Assembly (NCBI GenBank): GCA_019843655.1
Contig: JACDQD010000002.1
Span: 17,073,154 to 17,137,153 of the forward strand
Source: Lethocerus indicus
Lineage: Eukaryota; Arthropoda; Insecta; Hemiptera; Belostomatidae
Direction of reading: 5' to 3'
Length of the DNA: 64,000 nucleotides
Part shown: one piece after another, positions 49,301 to 59,600 of the stretch
Layout: the number at the start of each line of letters is the position of its first letter
How positions within the stretch are numbered: the stretch's first letter is position 1
The notes under the pieces: generated by a model
Databases searched by the model: none
What the model was told of the DNA's origin: nothing
What the model saw: the letters and a program-made list of their open reading frames with translations, nothing else
Program-made: the position numbers and the translations under genes

Positions 49301-50807
49301 TTTAATACCCGCCGGCTATTAATTGTCTAAATTACGCCCATTTTCCTCCTTCCGTATTATTTAATTTTCGGCTGTGCTCCCTGCGTAGTTGCATGCACCC
49401 TTAACTAAGAATTAAAATAAGACTCCCCCATTTCTTTCTTGCTACTTCTTGACATTATTGCTCGACCCAACCACCGAGCGCTTGTATTATCACGTTTCGT
49501 TTGCACACTTTACTTATTCAGCCCAAAGGTCCAGGCACTTTCGAGGGTTAAACCCTAATGTAAAAACCTTAACATTTCAAGTTACGCTGAGAAATTAAGT
49601 AAAGGTGTTCAATAATGTGAATTTGTCAGTTGCAAGCAAATGTACTAAGTATTATACTGAAGTTTATAGCTCCTTTAGATGAAAATTGAATTGTTACCTA
49701 TTGATGGAATTCTACGAACGAGTCTGATACTGAAAACTGAACTAAACAATCGATAGAGAAATTGATTATAAAATGTTTTCGATCTCTAACGATCGTATTC
49801 AATGTATGCAGATTTAAGCAACTATCTTTGAACGGTGCATAAGACTAATAAGGCGCATGCAAAATTTCGATCGAGTGATATCAAAGAAAATAATTCAGAA
49901 AGTGAGAAACTGCTGGCTAAAACAAAAATAGATTAAAATGTATTAGGAAAATGCGGTGTAGAGAAGCAAATAAATGGGGAGTCGGGAGATGATATGACGG
50001 TCTAAAGAAAGTGGAGTGGATAGGGCAACTACGCGGTCGGAATGGGCAGCGGGCTGCGGGCCATACCATATGGCTCACGAGCCCTAAGCCCTTTTATACC
50101 GACCAAGGTCGCTCTCCTCCGCTTCCTATTCAATATAGCACCGATTTTATTGCCGCCCGTATAAACAAATAGCCGCCCTCTCTTTTTTCTCCGCCCTTTT
50201 GTCGGGATTTTTATAGTGGGGCGGGCCGGAGGGGCCGCACTTGTGAGCCCTTCATATCGGTGGCCCCCGAGGACAATTCTCGGGCTCTTCCCGCCCCCTG
50301 GCTAACGCTCCCTCGACACCTTCCTTCGAATTGCTTCATTCGCAAAACGCTCCGCTTGTTTTGCGGCCCCTGCGCTCGCCCCATAAATGGAAAGAATTCC
50401 GAGGCCGGCGACGGGGCACCAAGAAAACGATTCCGGAGAGATTATGAAAACAAACAAAAGATAAGCGCGTTCAAAAAAACAGTTTCGTTTAATTATTGTT
50501 AATTGAATTGTAATTTACCAATACGAAGTCGTATTAAATATATCGATAACGTAAAAACTGGCGATTCCAAACAAATTAAATTCACATTATTTCAGTTCCA
50601 CGAAATTATAAAAGCCGGAGGTTAAAGCAGGGTGCAGTTATGCAAGCACGGTAGTGTTTGGGGGTATGCGAATTTGATCTATACATTACTGTCACACATA
50701 ATCGGGTAAAAAGTGTTGAAAACTTACTGGCATAGTCTGACTACCGTGGAGGCTGTTGATCGCTGCTTGTGCCTCCAAATGTGAACTAAACTTAACAAAC
50801 GCACAAC
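11302..50807 (-). CDS. CELF4: CELF3-6 / bruno-3 type RNA-binding protein, C-terminal eight exons
   Basis: Exons in transcript order: 50728-50807, 18324-18467, 17674-17833, 15014-15166, 14164-14241, 12907-12984, 11885-12043, 11302-11429. All have AG/GT borders and join in one frame of about 325 codons. The product holds the end of RRM2 ([20 protein letters not shown], then [18 protein letters not shown]), a linker rich in Ala, Gln, Pro and Asn, and a full RRM3. RRM3 has RNP2 LFIYHL, RNP1 CFGFVSF, and ends [10 protein letters not shown]. The linker motif FGAYGAYAQ and the RRM3 tail match the CELF3-6 subfamily rather than CELF1/2. These proteins bind GU-rich RNA and control splicing and mRNA fate, notably in neurons. 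RRM1 and the start of RRM2 lie right of the window. The symbol is for the subfamily; an arthropod copy would be called bru3. Confidence 0.93.
11430..11884 (-). other. CELF intron within RRM3
   Basis: 455 bases, AT-rich, with donor gtatgt and acceptor cttatag on the - strand. Nothing else recognisable. Confidence 0.8.
11885..12043 (-). CDS. CELF4: CELF exon with first half of RRM3
   Basis: 159 bases, phase 1 at both ends. Encodes [19 protein letters not shown], then [18 protein letters not shown] and [20 protein letters not shown]2 is LFIYHL. It contains no CpG dinucleotide. The four residues CSIS sit between the linker and PEGCNLF. From memory vertebrate CELF3-6 go straight from REG to PEG, so this may be a lineage variant. 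Confidence 0.95.
12044..12906 (-). other. CELF intron
   Basis: 863 bases of AT-rich, CpG-poor sequence between donor gtaact and acceptor tttcccag on the - strand. No further feature seen. Confidence 0.8.
12907..12984 (-). CDS. CELF4: CELF linker exon (78 nt, symmetric)
   Basis: Encodes [19 protein letters not shown], then VAASQREG. Tyr/Pro/Gln-rich linker directly before RRM3. Phase 1 at both ends, so skipping it keeps the frame. No CpG inside. Confidence 0.92.
12985..14163 (-). other. CELF intron
   Basis: 1.18 kb, AT-rich and CpG-poor, between donor gtaagt and acceptor ttaacag on the - strand. No repeats or coding sequence recognised. Confidence 0.8.
14164..14241 (-). CDS. CELF4: CELF linker exon (78 nt, symmetric)
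   Basis: Encodes [18 protein letters not shown], then QPYPGV. Ala/Tyr/Pro-rich part of the divergent linker. Same length and same phase (1-1) as the neighbouring 78-base exon, so it is removable without a frameshift. Confidence 0.9.
14242..15013 (-). other. CELF intron
   Basis: 772 bases, AT-rich, with donor gtgagt and acceptor tattccag on the - strand. Nothing else recognised. Confidence 0.8.
15014..15166 (-). CDS. CELF4: CELF linker exon (Pro/Ser/Gly-rich)
   Basis: Encodes [18 protein letters not shown], then [18 protein letters not shown] and [14 protein letters not shown]. The PSLPSP and NGQP...NGIH landmarks match the CELF3-6 linker. 153 bases, phase 1 at both ends. The V of PVNG is GTG, so the open frame does not start there. 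Confidence 0.9.
16017..16049 (-). ncRNA. Broken hammerhead motif (copy D)
   Basis: Stem II, GAAA, the short stem III and TAGC are intact. The 5' side of stem I and the C of the CUGA box are replaced: AGAGTGAAGA instead of GCTACTGAAGA. Comparison with copies A, B and E suggests a deletion between short matching TGA words. Confidence 0.5.
16129..16200. repeat. Compound (TA)n(TG)n microsatellite inside the Penelope 3'UTR
   Basis: About 25 bases of TA repeat, then about 48 bases of TG repeat with one C. It sits exactly where copies A and B carry a short TATATATGTG-type seed, so it looks like an expansion of element sequence. Confidence 0.9.
16341..16800 (-). pseudogene. Penelope-like GIY-YIG endonuclease and linker remnant
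   Basis: On the - strand, three pieces line up. [17 protein letters not shown] and [16 protein letters not shown] come from the polyprotein linker after the reverse transcriptase. GVYSGQTGR at about 16562-16588 is the YIG-type half of the nuclease motif. [20 protein letters not shown] with KKGKEIDRL is its C-terminal half. The nuclease halves lie in different frames, consistent with a one-base deletion near 16540, and stops interrupt the linker. It is a decayed retroelement gene. Confidence 0.65.
17674..17833 (-). CDS. CELF4: CELF linker exon (Ala/Gln-rich)
   Basis: Encodes [19 protein letters not shown], then [20 protein letters not shown] and [15 protein letters not shown]. [19 protein letters not shown] is a clear CELF3-6 linker landmark. 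160 bases, starts in phase 0 and ends in phase 1, so it is not frame-neutral. Contains five CpGs, in contrast to the CpG-free exons downstream. Confidence 0.92.
17834..18323 (-). other. CELF intron at the composition boundary
   Basis: 490 bases between donor gtaagt and acceptor ttcacag on the - strand. CpG density is already clearly higher than in the introns to the left. No repeat or coding feature recognised. Confidence 0.8.
18324..18467 (-). CDS. CELF4: CELF exon: end of RRM2 and start of linker
   Basis: Encodes [18 protein letters not shown], then [18 protein letters not shown] and [23 protein letters not shown] closes RRM2, and RRMQQMAG opens the linker. 144 bases, phase 0 at both ends, so it could be skipped in frame, though that would remove the last RRM2 strand. 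Eleven CpGs in 144 bases. Confidence 0.95.
19336..19375. repeat. (GA)n microsatellite
   Basis: About 40 bases of perfect GA repeat, the first of a series of GA/CT tracts confined to the CpG-rich part of the window. Confidence 0.95.
25084..25111. repeat. (TA)n microsatellite
   Basis: About 28 bases of TA repeat within an AT-richer patch of the intron. Confidence 0.9.
26405..26663 (+). mobile_element. Penelope-like element 3' tail (copy E)
   Basis: Aligns by eye to the 3'UTR and tail of copy D: ATTACCTCAACCCC, then the ACAGTG-rich segment, AGGATGCTCAAAAAACA, CCGGTCTAGCAAAAGACC, and the terminal CAACCCCTCGCAGACCAC. Only non-coding 3' sequence is left. The nearby open frame ending at 26512 runs into it and is not a gene. 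Confidence 0.7.
26568..26587 (+). ncRNA. Hammerhead remnant lacking stem II (copy E)
   Basis: GCTACTG is joined directly to CCGAAACCGG and TAGC. The AAGATGG...GCAG segment forming half the core and stem II is deleted, probably between two CTG/CAG-like words. It cannot fold as a ribozyme. Confidence 0.45.
30841..30865. repeat. 25-base repeated motif, copy 1
   Basis: AGTTTTACACTGTCAGCGG plus TTTGTC. Matches 31660-31684 at all but one position, in the same orientation, 819 bases away. The sequence is complex rather than simple repeat. Confidence 0.7.
31660..31684. repeat. 25-base repeated motif, copy 2
   Basis: Partner of 30841-30865, with G for C at one position. Both copies are followed about 105-130 bases later by ACCAACGT, hinting at an old duplication. 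Confidence 0.7.
31840..31859. other. Perfect hairpin GGCCATAT-AAAA-ATATGGCC
   Basis: Eight-base perfect inverted repeat around an AAAA loop. A similar hairpin with changed but still pairing end bases lies at 32647-32668. Confidence 0.6.
32647..32668. other. Hairpin GGGTCATAT-AAAA-ATATAACCC
   Basis: Same loop and AT stem as 31840-31859, but the GC end is GGGT/ACCC instead of GGCC/GGCC, so pairing is preserved with different bases (one C-A mismatch inside). Confidence 0.5.
32801..32894. repeat. (CT)n then (CA)n microsatellite
   Basis: Interrupted CT tract with CAC and TAT breaks, passing into about nine CA units at the right end. Confidence 0.93.
34424..34592 (+). mobile_element. Penelope-like element 3' tail (copy F)
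   Basis: Short tail copy: GACAGTGGCAGTGCTGTGAG, GGATGCCCAAAAAACATCC, the hammerhead region, and the terminal AACTCCTGGCAGACCAC. It has no coding sequence and is 5'-truncated. Confidence 0.7.
34478..34514 (+). ncRNA. Degenerate hammerhead motif (copy F)
   Basis: Layout as in copy A. The first G of the GAAA box is A, stem II's loop differs by one base, and ACCGGTC is ACCGATC, which breaks the short stem III. Probably inactive. Confidence 0.5.
35231..35245 (+). other. G-quadruplex-type run
   Basis: Four GGG tracts separated by single A (GGGAGGGAGGGAGGG) inside a purine-rich stretch, a classic intramolecular G4 pattern. Confidence 0.6.
37311..37381. repeat. (CT)n then (GGC)n repeat
   Basis: About 55 bases of perfect CT repeat followed immediately by five GGC units. 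Confidence 0.95.
39349..39360 (+). repeat. 12-base G run
   Basis: Uninterrupted G homopolymer; length in the assembly may be unreliable. Confidence 0.8.
42590..42970. promoter_or_regulatory. Candidate regulatory block with POU octamer
   Basis: Complex, CpG-rich, repeat-free stretch. It contains a perfect octamer ATTTGCAT at 42688-42695 inside the near-palindromic CAATTTGCATATGAATTGG. Homeodomain-type TAATTA/ATTAATTA sites and GCCAT words also occur. Motif content resembles a developmental enhancer. This is inference from motif content only. Confidence 0.25.
46010..46210. promoter_or_regulatory. Candidate regulatory block with inverted repeat
   Basis: Complex CpG-rich sequence containing the inverted repeat ATCGAGC...GCTCGAT (46142-46164, 9-base spacer) and TAATTA-type sites. 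Suggestive only. Confidence 0.2.
47845..47869 (+). other. G-quadruplex-type run
   Basis: Five G tracts of three or more separated by single T or A, so several four-tract quadruplex combinations are possible. Confidence 0.6.
48408..48419 (+). repeat. 12-base G run
   Basis: Uninterrupted G homopolymer at the end of a GC-rich patch. Confidence 0.8.
50728..50807 (-). CDS. CELF4: CELF RRM2 exon
   Basis: Encodes (G)[17 protein letters not shown], then [15 protein letters not shown] is RNP1 of RRM2, and HGSQTMP joins in frame to [10 protein letters not shown] of the exon 32 kb downstream. Acceptor ttttgtttcag, donor gtaagt. The first two bases complete a Gly codon from an upstream exon that is outside the window. 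Confidence 0.95.
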
Positions 50808-53242
50808 CTGAAACAAAATCAGAGAATCAATATTAATAAAAGACACGTGTTATTCTTTATCGTTAAACGGCATCGCGAGATATTCTTCCCATATAGACGA
50901 ATGGCGTTCAATTATTACAATTCTAGGAATCAATATTCTTATTCTAGGCTCAACTATTATCACCGGTTATTTTGCCGGAGATAAATATCGAACAGTTATA
51001 ATGCTATAACATCGTGTAAAATAAACTTTGGTTTAAAAATGAATTATAAAGTTTAGTTCAGGAAGGCAATTAACGGTGCAATTAACTTCAGTAAAACTCG
51101 TTTCCTTTTGGTCATCCGCTGAGTATAGTTATCGGAAAATAAAGAAAATCTCTCTCTCTATTAATAGACATTTGAAGACCGTGTAATAGGACCGAGTTAT
51201 TTAGAACGCCTGACAGTTTTTCCTACAGGAAAAAAGACGGTTTAAAAGCCCGTTTGCCGGCTCGATTGGAGGTGAGCGAGAGAGAAATATTCAGTTACAC
51301 GGTGGGGCTGAGGGGGCAAGGAAGTAGTTGGTAACGAGTTTGCCCGGTTAACTTAAATTACGAGATGGGATAGAACTGGAAGGAATAGAGAGGCGTGGCG
51401 GGGGCGGGTGCGGGGGCAGCAGCAGCCCAAGTTTCTATTTGCCGAGATAGTTGGGCCCCGATCTGGCCTTTCAGAGGCTCACTAGCCGCCCCCAGCGCCC
51501 GTCCCACCCGTGTTTATTTATTAAATCCCCACCTTATATTCCTCTTTACATCCTCAAACTGACGTTAAATTTTGACCAATCCCGAGTTCTGTTTTACTAG
51601 CTTTCGCCTTCAATTATTTAGTTTTATAATTGGGCACGAGGCACACTTATTGACTTATAAGGCAAACTTATTGTGCAACGGAACATGGTAAATTGTAGTT
51701 CTATTCGATTTAATTCGACCATTTTTTTTTGTTCATGGGACTGCTATGGCGAGCGGAAATTAGGTATGCATTCAATTAGGGGCGTTCCAATATTTAAAAA
51801 TCAATCTTTTCCTGTTTGTGGCGTTTGTTTCAATTACGAGGCTAATTCATTTATTTTACAGGACCAGTGAGCAATGCAGACGGCGTTCAGTAGGTCCAGT
51901 ACTTCCTTGTTCGGGGGGAAAAAATGAATTTTTAGCCAGCTATGGATACATGATTTTCATTTAGCCAGCTAGCATTTATACTATTTTTCGTTTGAAAATA
52001 AACGTTGCTCTTAGAATGTTTACGTAGATATTTCAAGCATTATTTTTGTAAACGCGATAAAAATATGTAAAAGTAATTTACACATTTTAATACATCAGTT
52101 AACCGTTAATAAATAAGCATTAATATTAGGGGCATGAATATTTATTGTAAAATAAATAGGAAGTTATAGTATGGATGTTAAAATAGACGTACCACTTCAT
52201 TTAACATTAGTTAATGAAAGCTATTTATTAAAAAGTTAGTATTCAAACATTGTACATGTTATATAACAGACTACTCTAACACAGTAAATATTGTTTTATT
52301 CGTGTCGGTTCAATTCACATATGTATTGCCCCGAAATATATTCATATTTATTCATTCAATATATTATTATTGGAAACAACAACAAATCTTGTACATGCGC
52401 TTCATATAGAATGAGTAATTTTTGTATATATACCGTTCTCTTAACACTTTATAACCAGCATTACCCTCAAATTATACACGATCGGCTGATATAAATTAAT
52501 TAACTCTACCACACTACATTTTATATCGCTAAAATGTCAATCCACACAACATTAAAGATTAATTATTATTTATTAATTCTTTGTGCATATTTTGTTCATT
52601 TTACTGAACCAAACAATAATCATTCACCCAATAAAATTAAATGATTACGAATATAGCATTCTAAATTAAGAATTTGACAGTTAAAATATGAGGGAATAGT
52701 GTGATATAGCGACGAAAGGATTAATAAAATAAAACGCGGCTCAACTGAAATTGACTTTATACTGTTCCATTGGAACTCTGGGAGAGTGTTTCACGGGTGT
52801 GAAATTCCCTCGGGCGCCTTAGACGGGGATTCTGTTTTCCTGGGAAAATATTCTCCCATAGAAAATATCCTCCGGGGCGGATATTACCCCCAAGGTAAGG
52901 GCCGCCCGACAAAATGAACACTGTCGTCCGAATTCAGGCCGGCTGTCGACCGATACAAAATGAAATCATTTCAAGCTCGGATCGGCCGCTAAATTGGCCA
53001 AGATACGGGCCACTCCCAGCCGCGTTTGTACGTGTCTGCTGCCCCACCTCCGTTTCGATATATAATTCAGAATATTATTCCACCCTCCTTCTCCTCCTCC
53101 CCTCAAACACACACAACCGGTTTCTCAATATCGCTACCCGACTCCACGTAATTTCTTTTCCGATATTCCACAGTTGAAATTAAAATAGCGAGAGATGGAA
53201 AGAAAGAACAATTTACTATAAGAGATATATTGAAATGTATAC

Positions 53243-53244
<2 letters not shown>

Positions 53245-53280
<36 letters not shown>
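53245..53280. repeat. (TA)n microsatellite
   Basis: About 36 bases of perfect TA repeat. Confidence 0.95.
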
Positions 53281-53281
<1 letters not shown>

Positions 53282-55464
53282 GTGGAGTTATTTGGGATCC
53301 ACTTCTTTCCACTTATCCAATTAAGTTTGCAGTTAATTGAAAAGTATGTCCCTCTCATTATTGCGATGACAAGATGTAGGTTCGAGAAGCAAATAGGTTA
53401 CCGGATTATGAAAGTTATATACCGGAGCATAATTGAGCGCTTACTTACTCAATTAAAAGTATAACACGATTATATAGACTTTATAATTAATATAGACATC
53501 CCAAAATGACGGTGACGTACAGTGAAGTTTCATAATTGAGGCGCATAACAATTGAGAATAACCTTGTTGAGCTCATATAACAAACGCAAATATAAGAAAT
53601 ATTTTTCGAAACATGGCTTCAAGAATGAAATTACGATTGCAGTTTATTTTCCCCCCGTCATTCCAAAACTTTCAATAGCTGCATTGCATTAAAGGGGCAT
53701 TCGTGTCGCGATATAGACTGCGCTAGCATAATAGGGTCACGCGCTCGATCGCATACCTCAATAGTATACTCGTACACAACCAAGGGGGCAATACGAGGCC
53801 AGAGACTACTCCCGCGTGGAGGAAAATAAGGCAAACGGACTCATAAAATGAAGGCCGGGAAATTGTGTGAGGCCGGAATGGGGCAGTAGTGAGTGTCGTA
53901 CGGTGGTGGAGAGAAGGGAAGAAAGAAAGGAGCCGGATTTAATTTTTGAAATAACGGCCCGGCCCCGGCCCCGGCCCACAATTAGGGGCCGCCCGGCAAC
54001 AGTGAAACCGACACGGCCCACTGATCGCTTTGATCCATAAGTCCCCTTCCCTTTAATTAAATGACTCGTACATATTTAATTAAAGTTAAAGGAGAAGAGA
54101 AACTCGAGCGGAGGCGTCCTTCTTCAGCGGCTCCTCCCCCGACCCATTATACTCCTAGTTTTTCCTTTTATTATCCTTCCTCCCAACCCCCTCCCACTTC
54201 TGTCTCTCTCTTCCTAGCTCCAAACCGTTCGCCCTTCTTCCTCCTTGCCGCTTCCCATAATGGCCGGGTCCAGCAAAAAACTCCCTCTTTCCCCCTTCTC
54301 TTCCTCTAGATGTAAGCATTAATATCTGCGGCAATTAAATTCTTGGTCTTAATATGTCTACCCCTATTTCGGGATTATGAGAGGAGAGGGGAGGGTATCT
54401 TTTATAACGTAATAACAGTCGGAAAAAGCAACAATGAAGATTATTACCTACTTGGCCTCCCTTTTTTTATTGTTTAACTCCGGATATTCAGTAAGCCCCA
54501 GATAGAGAGATTACGAGCCAGGTCGAGAGCGACACGAAAAACACTGGCTTTATCGGGGTAAAGGTCGGCCTTATAAAACTCGGTATTTCTCCTACTTATT
54601 TATCAGAAGAATTCGCAACGTCATACCGTCGTACCGTCGCCTACAAATATTACTTATTCCTATTGAACTTAATTCAGTTGGCGCTATATCCCTACAATGT
54701 CTGAAATATACGAACAACTCAGTGAAACCCGTCAATTACATATCTCTTGGCAATTCAAGAGTCGGCAATACTATCAATTATCGTTGACAACTTAAAAAGC
54801 ACCACGGACGCAGAAAAGATAAATGTTAGACATTAGCGTCGGAAGAGAGGGGACCCGACTGCCCCCCGATAATATCTGAAGCCGGAACTCAAACCGGAGG
54901 AGTCTAATTAAACTTAGTTTGTTGCACAATCGGCCTCAAGACCCGAGTGGTCCGGGGCGATCGAACACAGGTAAAGGGAATTACGCTTCACGGAATTCGG
55001 TAATTTCAGAGTTTCGCAGCGAAAAAAATACTCGGCTTCTCCTTTCGGAAACTCGTAACTCGGGAACAAAAGGCTATTAGAGTAAAAAGAGGGTGGGAGA
55101 AAGAGAGAGGGGGTGGGAGAGAGAGAGGGAGGGAGAGAAACCACTCGTCCCTTATTCGCGGGCGGATCGATTTGGCTTGATAAATCATTTCAGCCGGTCG
55201 GGTAGAGGAGCCGGCCGGTGCTATGTAAAGTTTTGGACCATCCAGAAGGAGGAACGGCGGCGGCGACGAGACCCCCACTCTATTGTTCATCGCGGGGAGC
55301 GGCTTTCAACCTATAAAGCTCACAAGCCGAGTTGTAAACTGCAAATACAGGGTTGTGGGTGAAGGGGTGGGAGACTTTTTCCTTGAGTGGAGAGAAGGCG
55401 GAACACTTTTCACGGTTTGGCGCGGCGGGCCCGACCACCCCACCCAATCCAATTTCGCAATTTG

Positions 55465-55520
55465 CTCTCTCTCTCTCTCTCTCTCCCACCCTCCTCCCTC
55501 TCACTCTCTCTCCCCCTCTC
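55465..55520. repeat. (CT)n-rich tract
   Basis: Twenty bases of perfect CT repeat followed by further CT/CCT-rich sequence. A GA-rich stretch on the same strand lies at about 55088-55140. Confidence 0.85.
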
Positions 55521-56331
55521 TCCGGCCGAAAGTTTTCCACCGAGTGGCGGTGGAAAGCGGGAAGGAAATGCGGCCCGCCGTCGGGGCTTGCCCCCCCTCC
55601 CCACCAACCACCATCACCATGAGAAAAAAACCCTCCCTCCGACCAGATATGAAAGTGAATACAAGTTTTCATTTACCACACGCTTCCCCTCATTATTACA
55701 TAAGCCCCCGCTCCGGCATCTCTCCAATTTTCGCTTTCCCGCTTGTATCCCGTCCGCAATTGCTCAGTTTACATTTCTATTCGCGCATTTTCCGGGTTAA
55801 TTGAGATTTGATTTTTAAAAAAGTACCCCAAGCTTATCTTTGTTTAATGATTCATCTTTCACTATAGCCATTATTTTCTCGTCCCATAGCAGTTTTATAA
55901 TAATCTTTCCCTGTTGCGAAACCAAATTTTTTAATTCATAGTGGAATTTCATTTTGGTAGTCACTTAAATGTTGTTGAGGTTTTAAATATAGAAATATAA
56001 AAAATATTATATTGCATATTATAGCGCTTCTGCTCATACTGATCTGATGGCCATATCCATATCCTTCCATTTATTATTGATGACGAACGTTTCAATTGAG
56101 AGAATAAAGTCGGTTAAATACTTTTATTGCTACGCATTCAAAGACGTTTTGGATAATTATCGACTGCGAGTTAAGATGTTTTAAGAGAGAAACTGGAAAA
56201 TGAATAACAACGACATTTTCGATAATATAAGATGTCGAACCACATTCTATTTTTGATGCGTCGTGAACCCCACGGAACGTGGTGTTAACCCGGCTTTGAA
56301 AAGGCATCAAAAGGGCCTTGATTCGAGAAGT

Positions 56332-56358
56332 AGAGAGCGAGAGAGAGAGAGAGAGAGG
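56332..56358. repeat. (GA)n microsatellite
   Basis: Short GA repeat with one GCGA break. Confidence 0.85.
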
Positions 56359-56572
56359 GCGAAAAAAAGGCCGAGAATTAATTGAATTGAGAGGCCGGGA
56401 GGCAGGTCCAACAGGTCGTAATTGTTAAATCGATTCACAATGCCACGAATCGGATAAAGGTCCCCGATAACCGCCGTTGTATTTACGGGTCGGAATTGAA
56501 CAAATAGCCTATAATTTATCTCACTTCCCCCAGTTCGCCCATTAACTATACTTGGTAAAACATAGCCCCGGT

Positions 56573-56599
56573 TCTCTCTCTCTCTCTCGCTCTCTCTCC

Positions 56600-56630
<31 letters not shown>

Positions 56631-56631
56631 A
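56573..56631. repeat. (CT)n microsatellite, interrupted
   Basis: CT repeat of about 59 bases with CGC and CCC breaks. Confidence 0.92.
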
Positions 56632-59600
56632 CCGCCTCATGTTCCTCCGCGCGCGGCAGGTCTCCACCGCGGCTCTATTAAACCGGAGCAATAAAGCCAG
56701 AATTTATGCCGCCAAATACAGTGCCGAGGGGTATTTTCTTTTCTTTTATAAACATCGATGAAACTCCACCATCAGTGCCGCACTCATATATCAGAGCCAA
56801 GAATTTGCCGGGATTGCCGAGCTTTGTTTTTTATTGTACGTTTTTCTATCTCTGCCTCTGCACCACACTTTACTATTTTCAGTATCTTTCATATTTCTCA
56901 CCTTCGAGTTTATGTCTGAACGCGTTATAATTCTGACCTTGGTTTCAAATAAACTACTTCATCCCGATACCCTAGTATCGGTTATTTTATTCAAATTTGT
57001 GCTTGATTATTGTTTGCGCTTAAACCGAACAATTTGAATTCAAAAGAAATATAAAATACATCGCGAAATTTTGTTAAGTAGGTAAATTTCTCTGATTCCT
57101 GAAATTTCATCGAAGGATGAAGAGAATGTTTCAAATCGCATGATTGCCGTTTTCATCAACCGCTGATATTTTAGCAGTAACGATTGCCTGTTTGAACATT
57201 AATACCTGAAGGTTCTCTGATTTCAGGTTCGTCTATAGTGTGACAGACAAGGCTCGACACTTGACATGTGACTAATTTACAGACGGGTCGCGCAAAGGCT
57301 TAGCTTTCAATTACAGCCCCCCGGCGGGGGCGGTAATATGTAATTACTGAATTACTGGAATTCAGTAGGCCTCGGCGTACACACAATGTCTGAGTCACGC
57401 GACCCACTGAATAATGTGAACCGAACATGAACCCGCACTCCAGTTCGGGTCGAGGGGGTGGAACCTCGTTCCGCCAAAGGGAGGACACCCTACCTACACC
57501 GGTATAATTCATACCCCTCTCTGAGTTTCTGTGACTAAATACCGGGATCAGCAAAGAAACTTGCCCGATATTCGTATTGTCCTCACGAGAGTTAATATCA
57601 TATGTCAGAAACTACTATATTACTTAGAAGGATTTTTATAAGGGGTGACTAATCAAACTAAGATGTGTTACAGTATGAGACAAGTCTTTATTGCAGTTGA
57701 AAGTTACGTTTAAGTTAGACTCGAGACTTAAACTATATAATCTACGCAGTGTGGACCGGCAATAAACGGGACATCAATTAATATAAATTAATGGAATGCT
57801 CATACCGATTACGAAGGTCTAGTCCAGAATATAATAGACCATACGGTAAGGGAATAATCGATAAGTGCGAATAAGCGAAAACGGAAATGTAAGTACTTCT
57901 TACTCTCAACCTCTTCTTACAGCGATCGGAATTAGAAATCATAAGTTAGGTAATTCTTAATTTATTCTACAGCGTTAGAAAAATGTATCTGGGTTTCAAT
58001 GACCAACGCGTATCAGTATCGTATAAATTATCCGTTGTACAACATGAAATGGCATAGGGGTCAACGGAGGTAAACTGGAAGTAAAAAGCGAATTTTCGCA
58101 ATGTTTTTGTTACACTACGAATTTGAGCCTACAGATAGCTTACGACCTTTGTAGTTTCTACAGTATTACGGAGATTAGGGGCGTCGCGCGGCTTCTCTGC
58201 CATTAACAATCCGCGATGCGTCGGTGCCGCTGCCGAAGGAAGAGCAGTTCATCTGCCGTAATTAGTAAAAGGGAAGGAGGAGAAGAGCAAAAGACAGAGG
58301 GATAGGAGGGAGGGAGGGAGATAAGGCCGGGGTAAGGGGAGGTGTTTCCCTGACGGTGATGAATGCCTGACTCATTAGCGGGAGCTCTCGGTAATCCGCT
58401 TAACGTTTGACTAGGAGAAGAGAGATAGGAGGACGATAGAGGGAGGGATAGAGGGAGAGAGCGTGACGTGTCGCCCTCAAAGGGTGCCGAGCCACGTCAT
58501 CACCGGCCTTCCCTGCCCCTCCTCCTGCTCCTCCCCCGCTTCACCTCTATCCCCCTCGCCCCTCGCGCCCACTCCCCGATCGCACCCACGGCCACGCGCC
58601 GCCCCTGCCTCCTGTATACTTTGTGTCACTTAATTCCGCCCGATCTGTTGGCTCTAATGAGGGCTCACACTCTAGCCCCTCCGATTGGTGCTCCCTTTCC
58701 CCTCCCGACCACGGCGACGTCCCTAAATATGCTCCTCCCTAATAATGAATGCGCCCTAGTCTACTTTATTAGGGCAAAAACCGATTACACTACACATCGT
58801 ACACATCGCGCTCGAGCGGTTTAGATTTCGGGACGAGCGCTCCCTTTCATCGATGGGGAGAGGTCAATTAACGAAGTTCCGGTTAAATAAAGGGCGTATA
58901 TTGACGTCCAAAAATTAATAAAACTTTGTATCGCTTAACGCGAAGGGTGAATCAATTAGGTAATTCTATTCCAGGGTAAGATAGTTAAAGTGAACTTCGA
59001 ACAACAACTGTGAGAGGGAATTTTATCCCTTCAATCGAATATAATGAACTTACATATCAATATTTTCTATATCCGTCTCTGTTACCTATTGAAGGTATAA
59101 GGTTAGTAATGAAAGCTGTAGGTAATTTAATGCTTAATATCGCAGGGGAATGTAAATTGCAATAAGGTTACATCATATCCTGTATTATTCGCGAAGAGAA
59201 AGACAAGTAAAAATTGCCTTCGTAGAAGATGAATATTTGTATTCCCCGACCGACCAGGATCGTAAATTCACCGGGTTAACCCCCTACAACAACTAACCTA
59301 CTGTAAAGCGGTACACGGAACAATTTTCCCTAAATGCAAATGGCCGTAATAAAGTAAAACGGGAGTGAACGTGCGCGCGCGTAAGTTACAACACACGAGG
59401 GGGCGATTACCGCGTCGGGGGCTGAGGCCTAGAGTTCGGGGAAGGAAAAGGGATGCTGCGCCCACTACCCGAGGGGATGAAAAATTCAGTGCTCCAATTT
59501 TACAAGGCCGGGGGCCAAACAATCGGGCGTGAGATTCCGAAGCAAAAATGCAATTAGGGGGCGGGTAAAGCGAAAGGGAGGATACGAAATAATGACGTTG

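Larger units (their letters stand above)
37301..50727 (-). other. CELF 32 kb intron, last part before the RRM2 exon (non-coding)
   Basis: CpG-rich sequence alternating with AT-richer patches (37.7-37.9, 38.6-39.1, 52 kb side excluded). No supported exon. Contains the CT/GGC tract at 37311-37381, purine-rich runs near 38.2 kb, 12-base G runs at 39349 and 48408, a G4-type run at 47845, and candidate regulatory blocks at 42590-42970 and 46010-46210. Confidence 0.6.

Noticed and set aside
55283..55804. 173-residue open frame
   Set aside because: Overlapped by four other open frames in the same CT/GA-rich DNA, with no domain. Typical of low-complexity sequence lacking stops.
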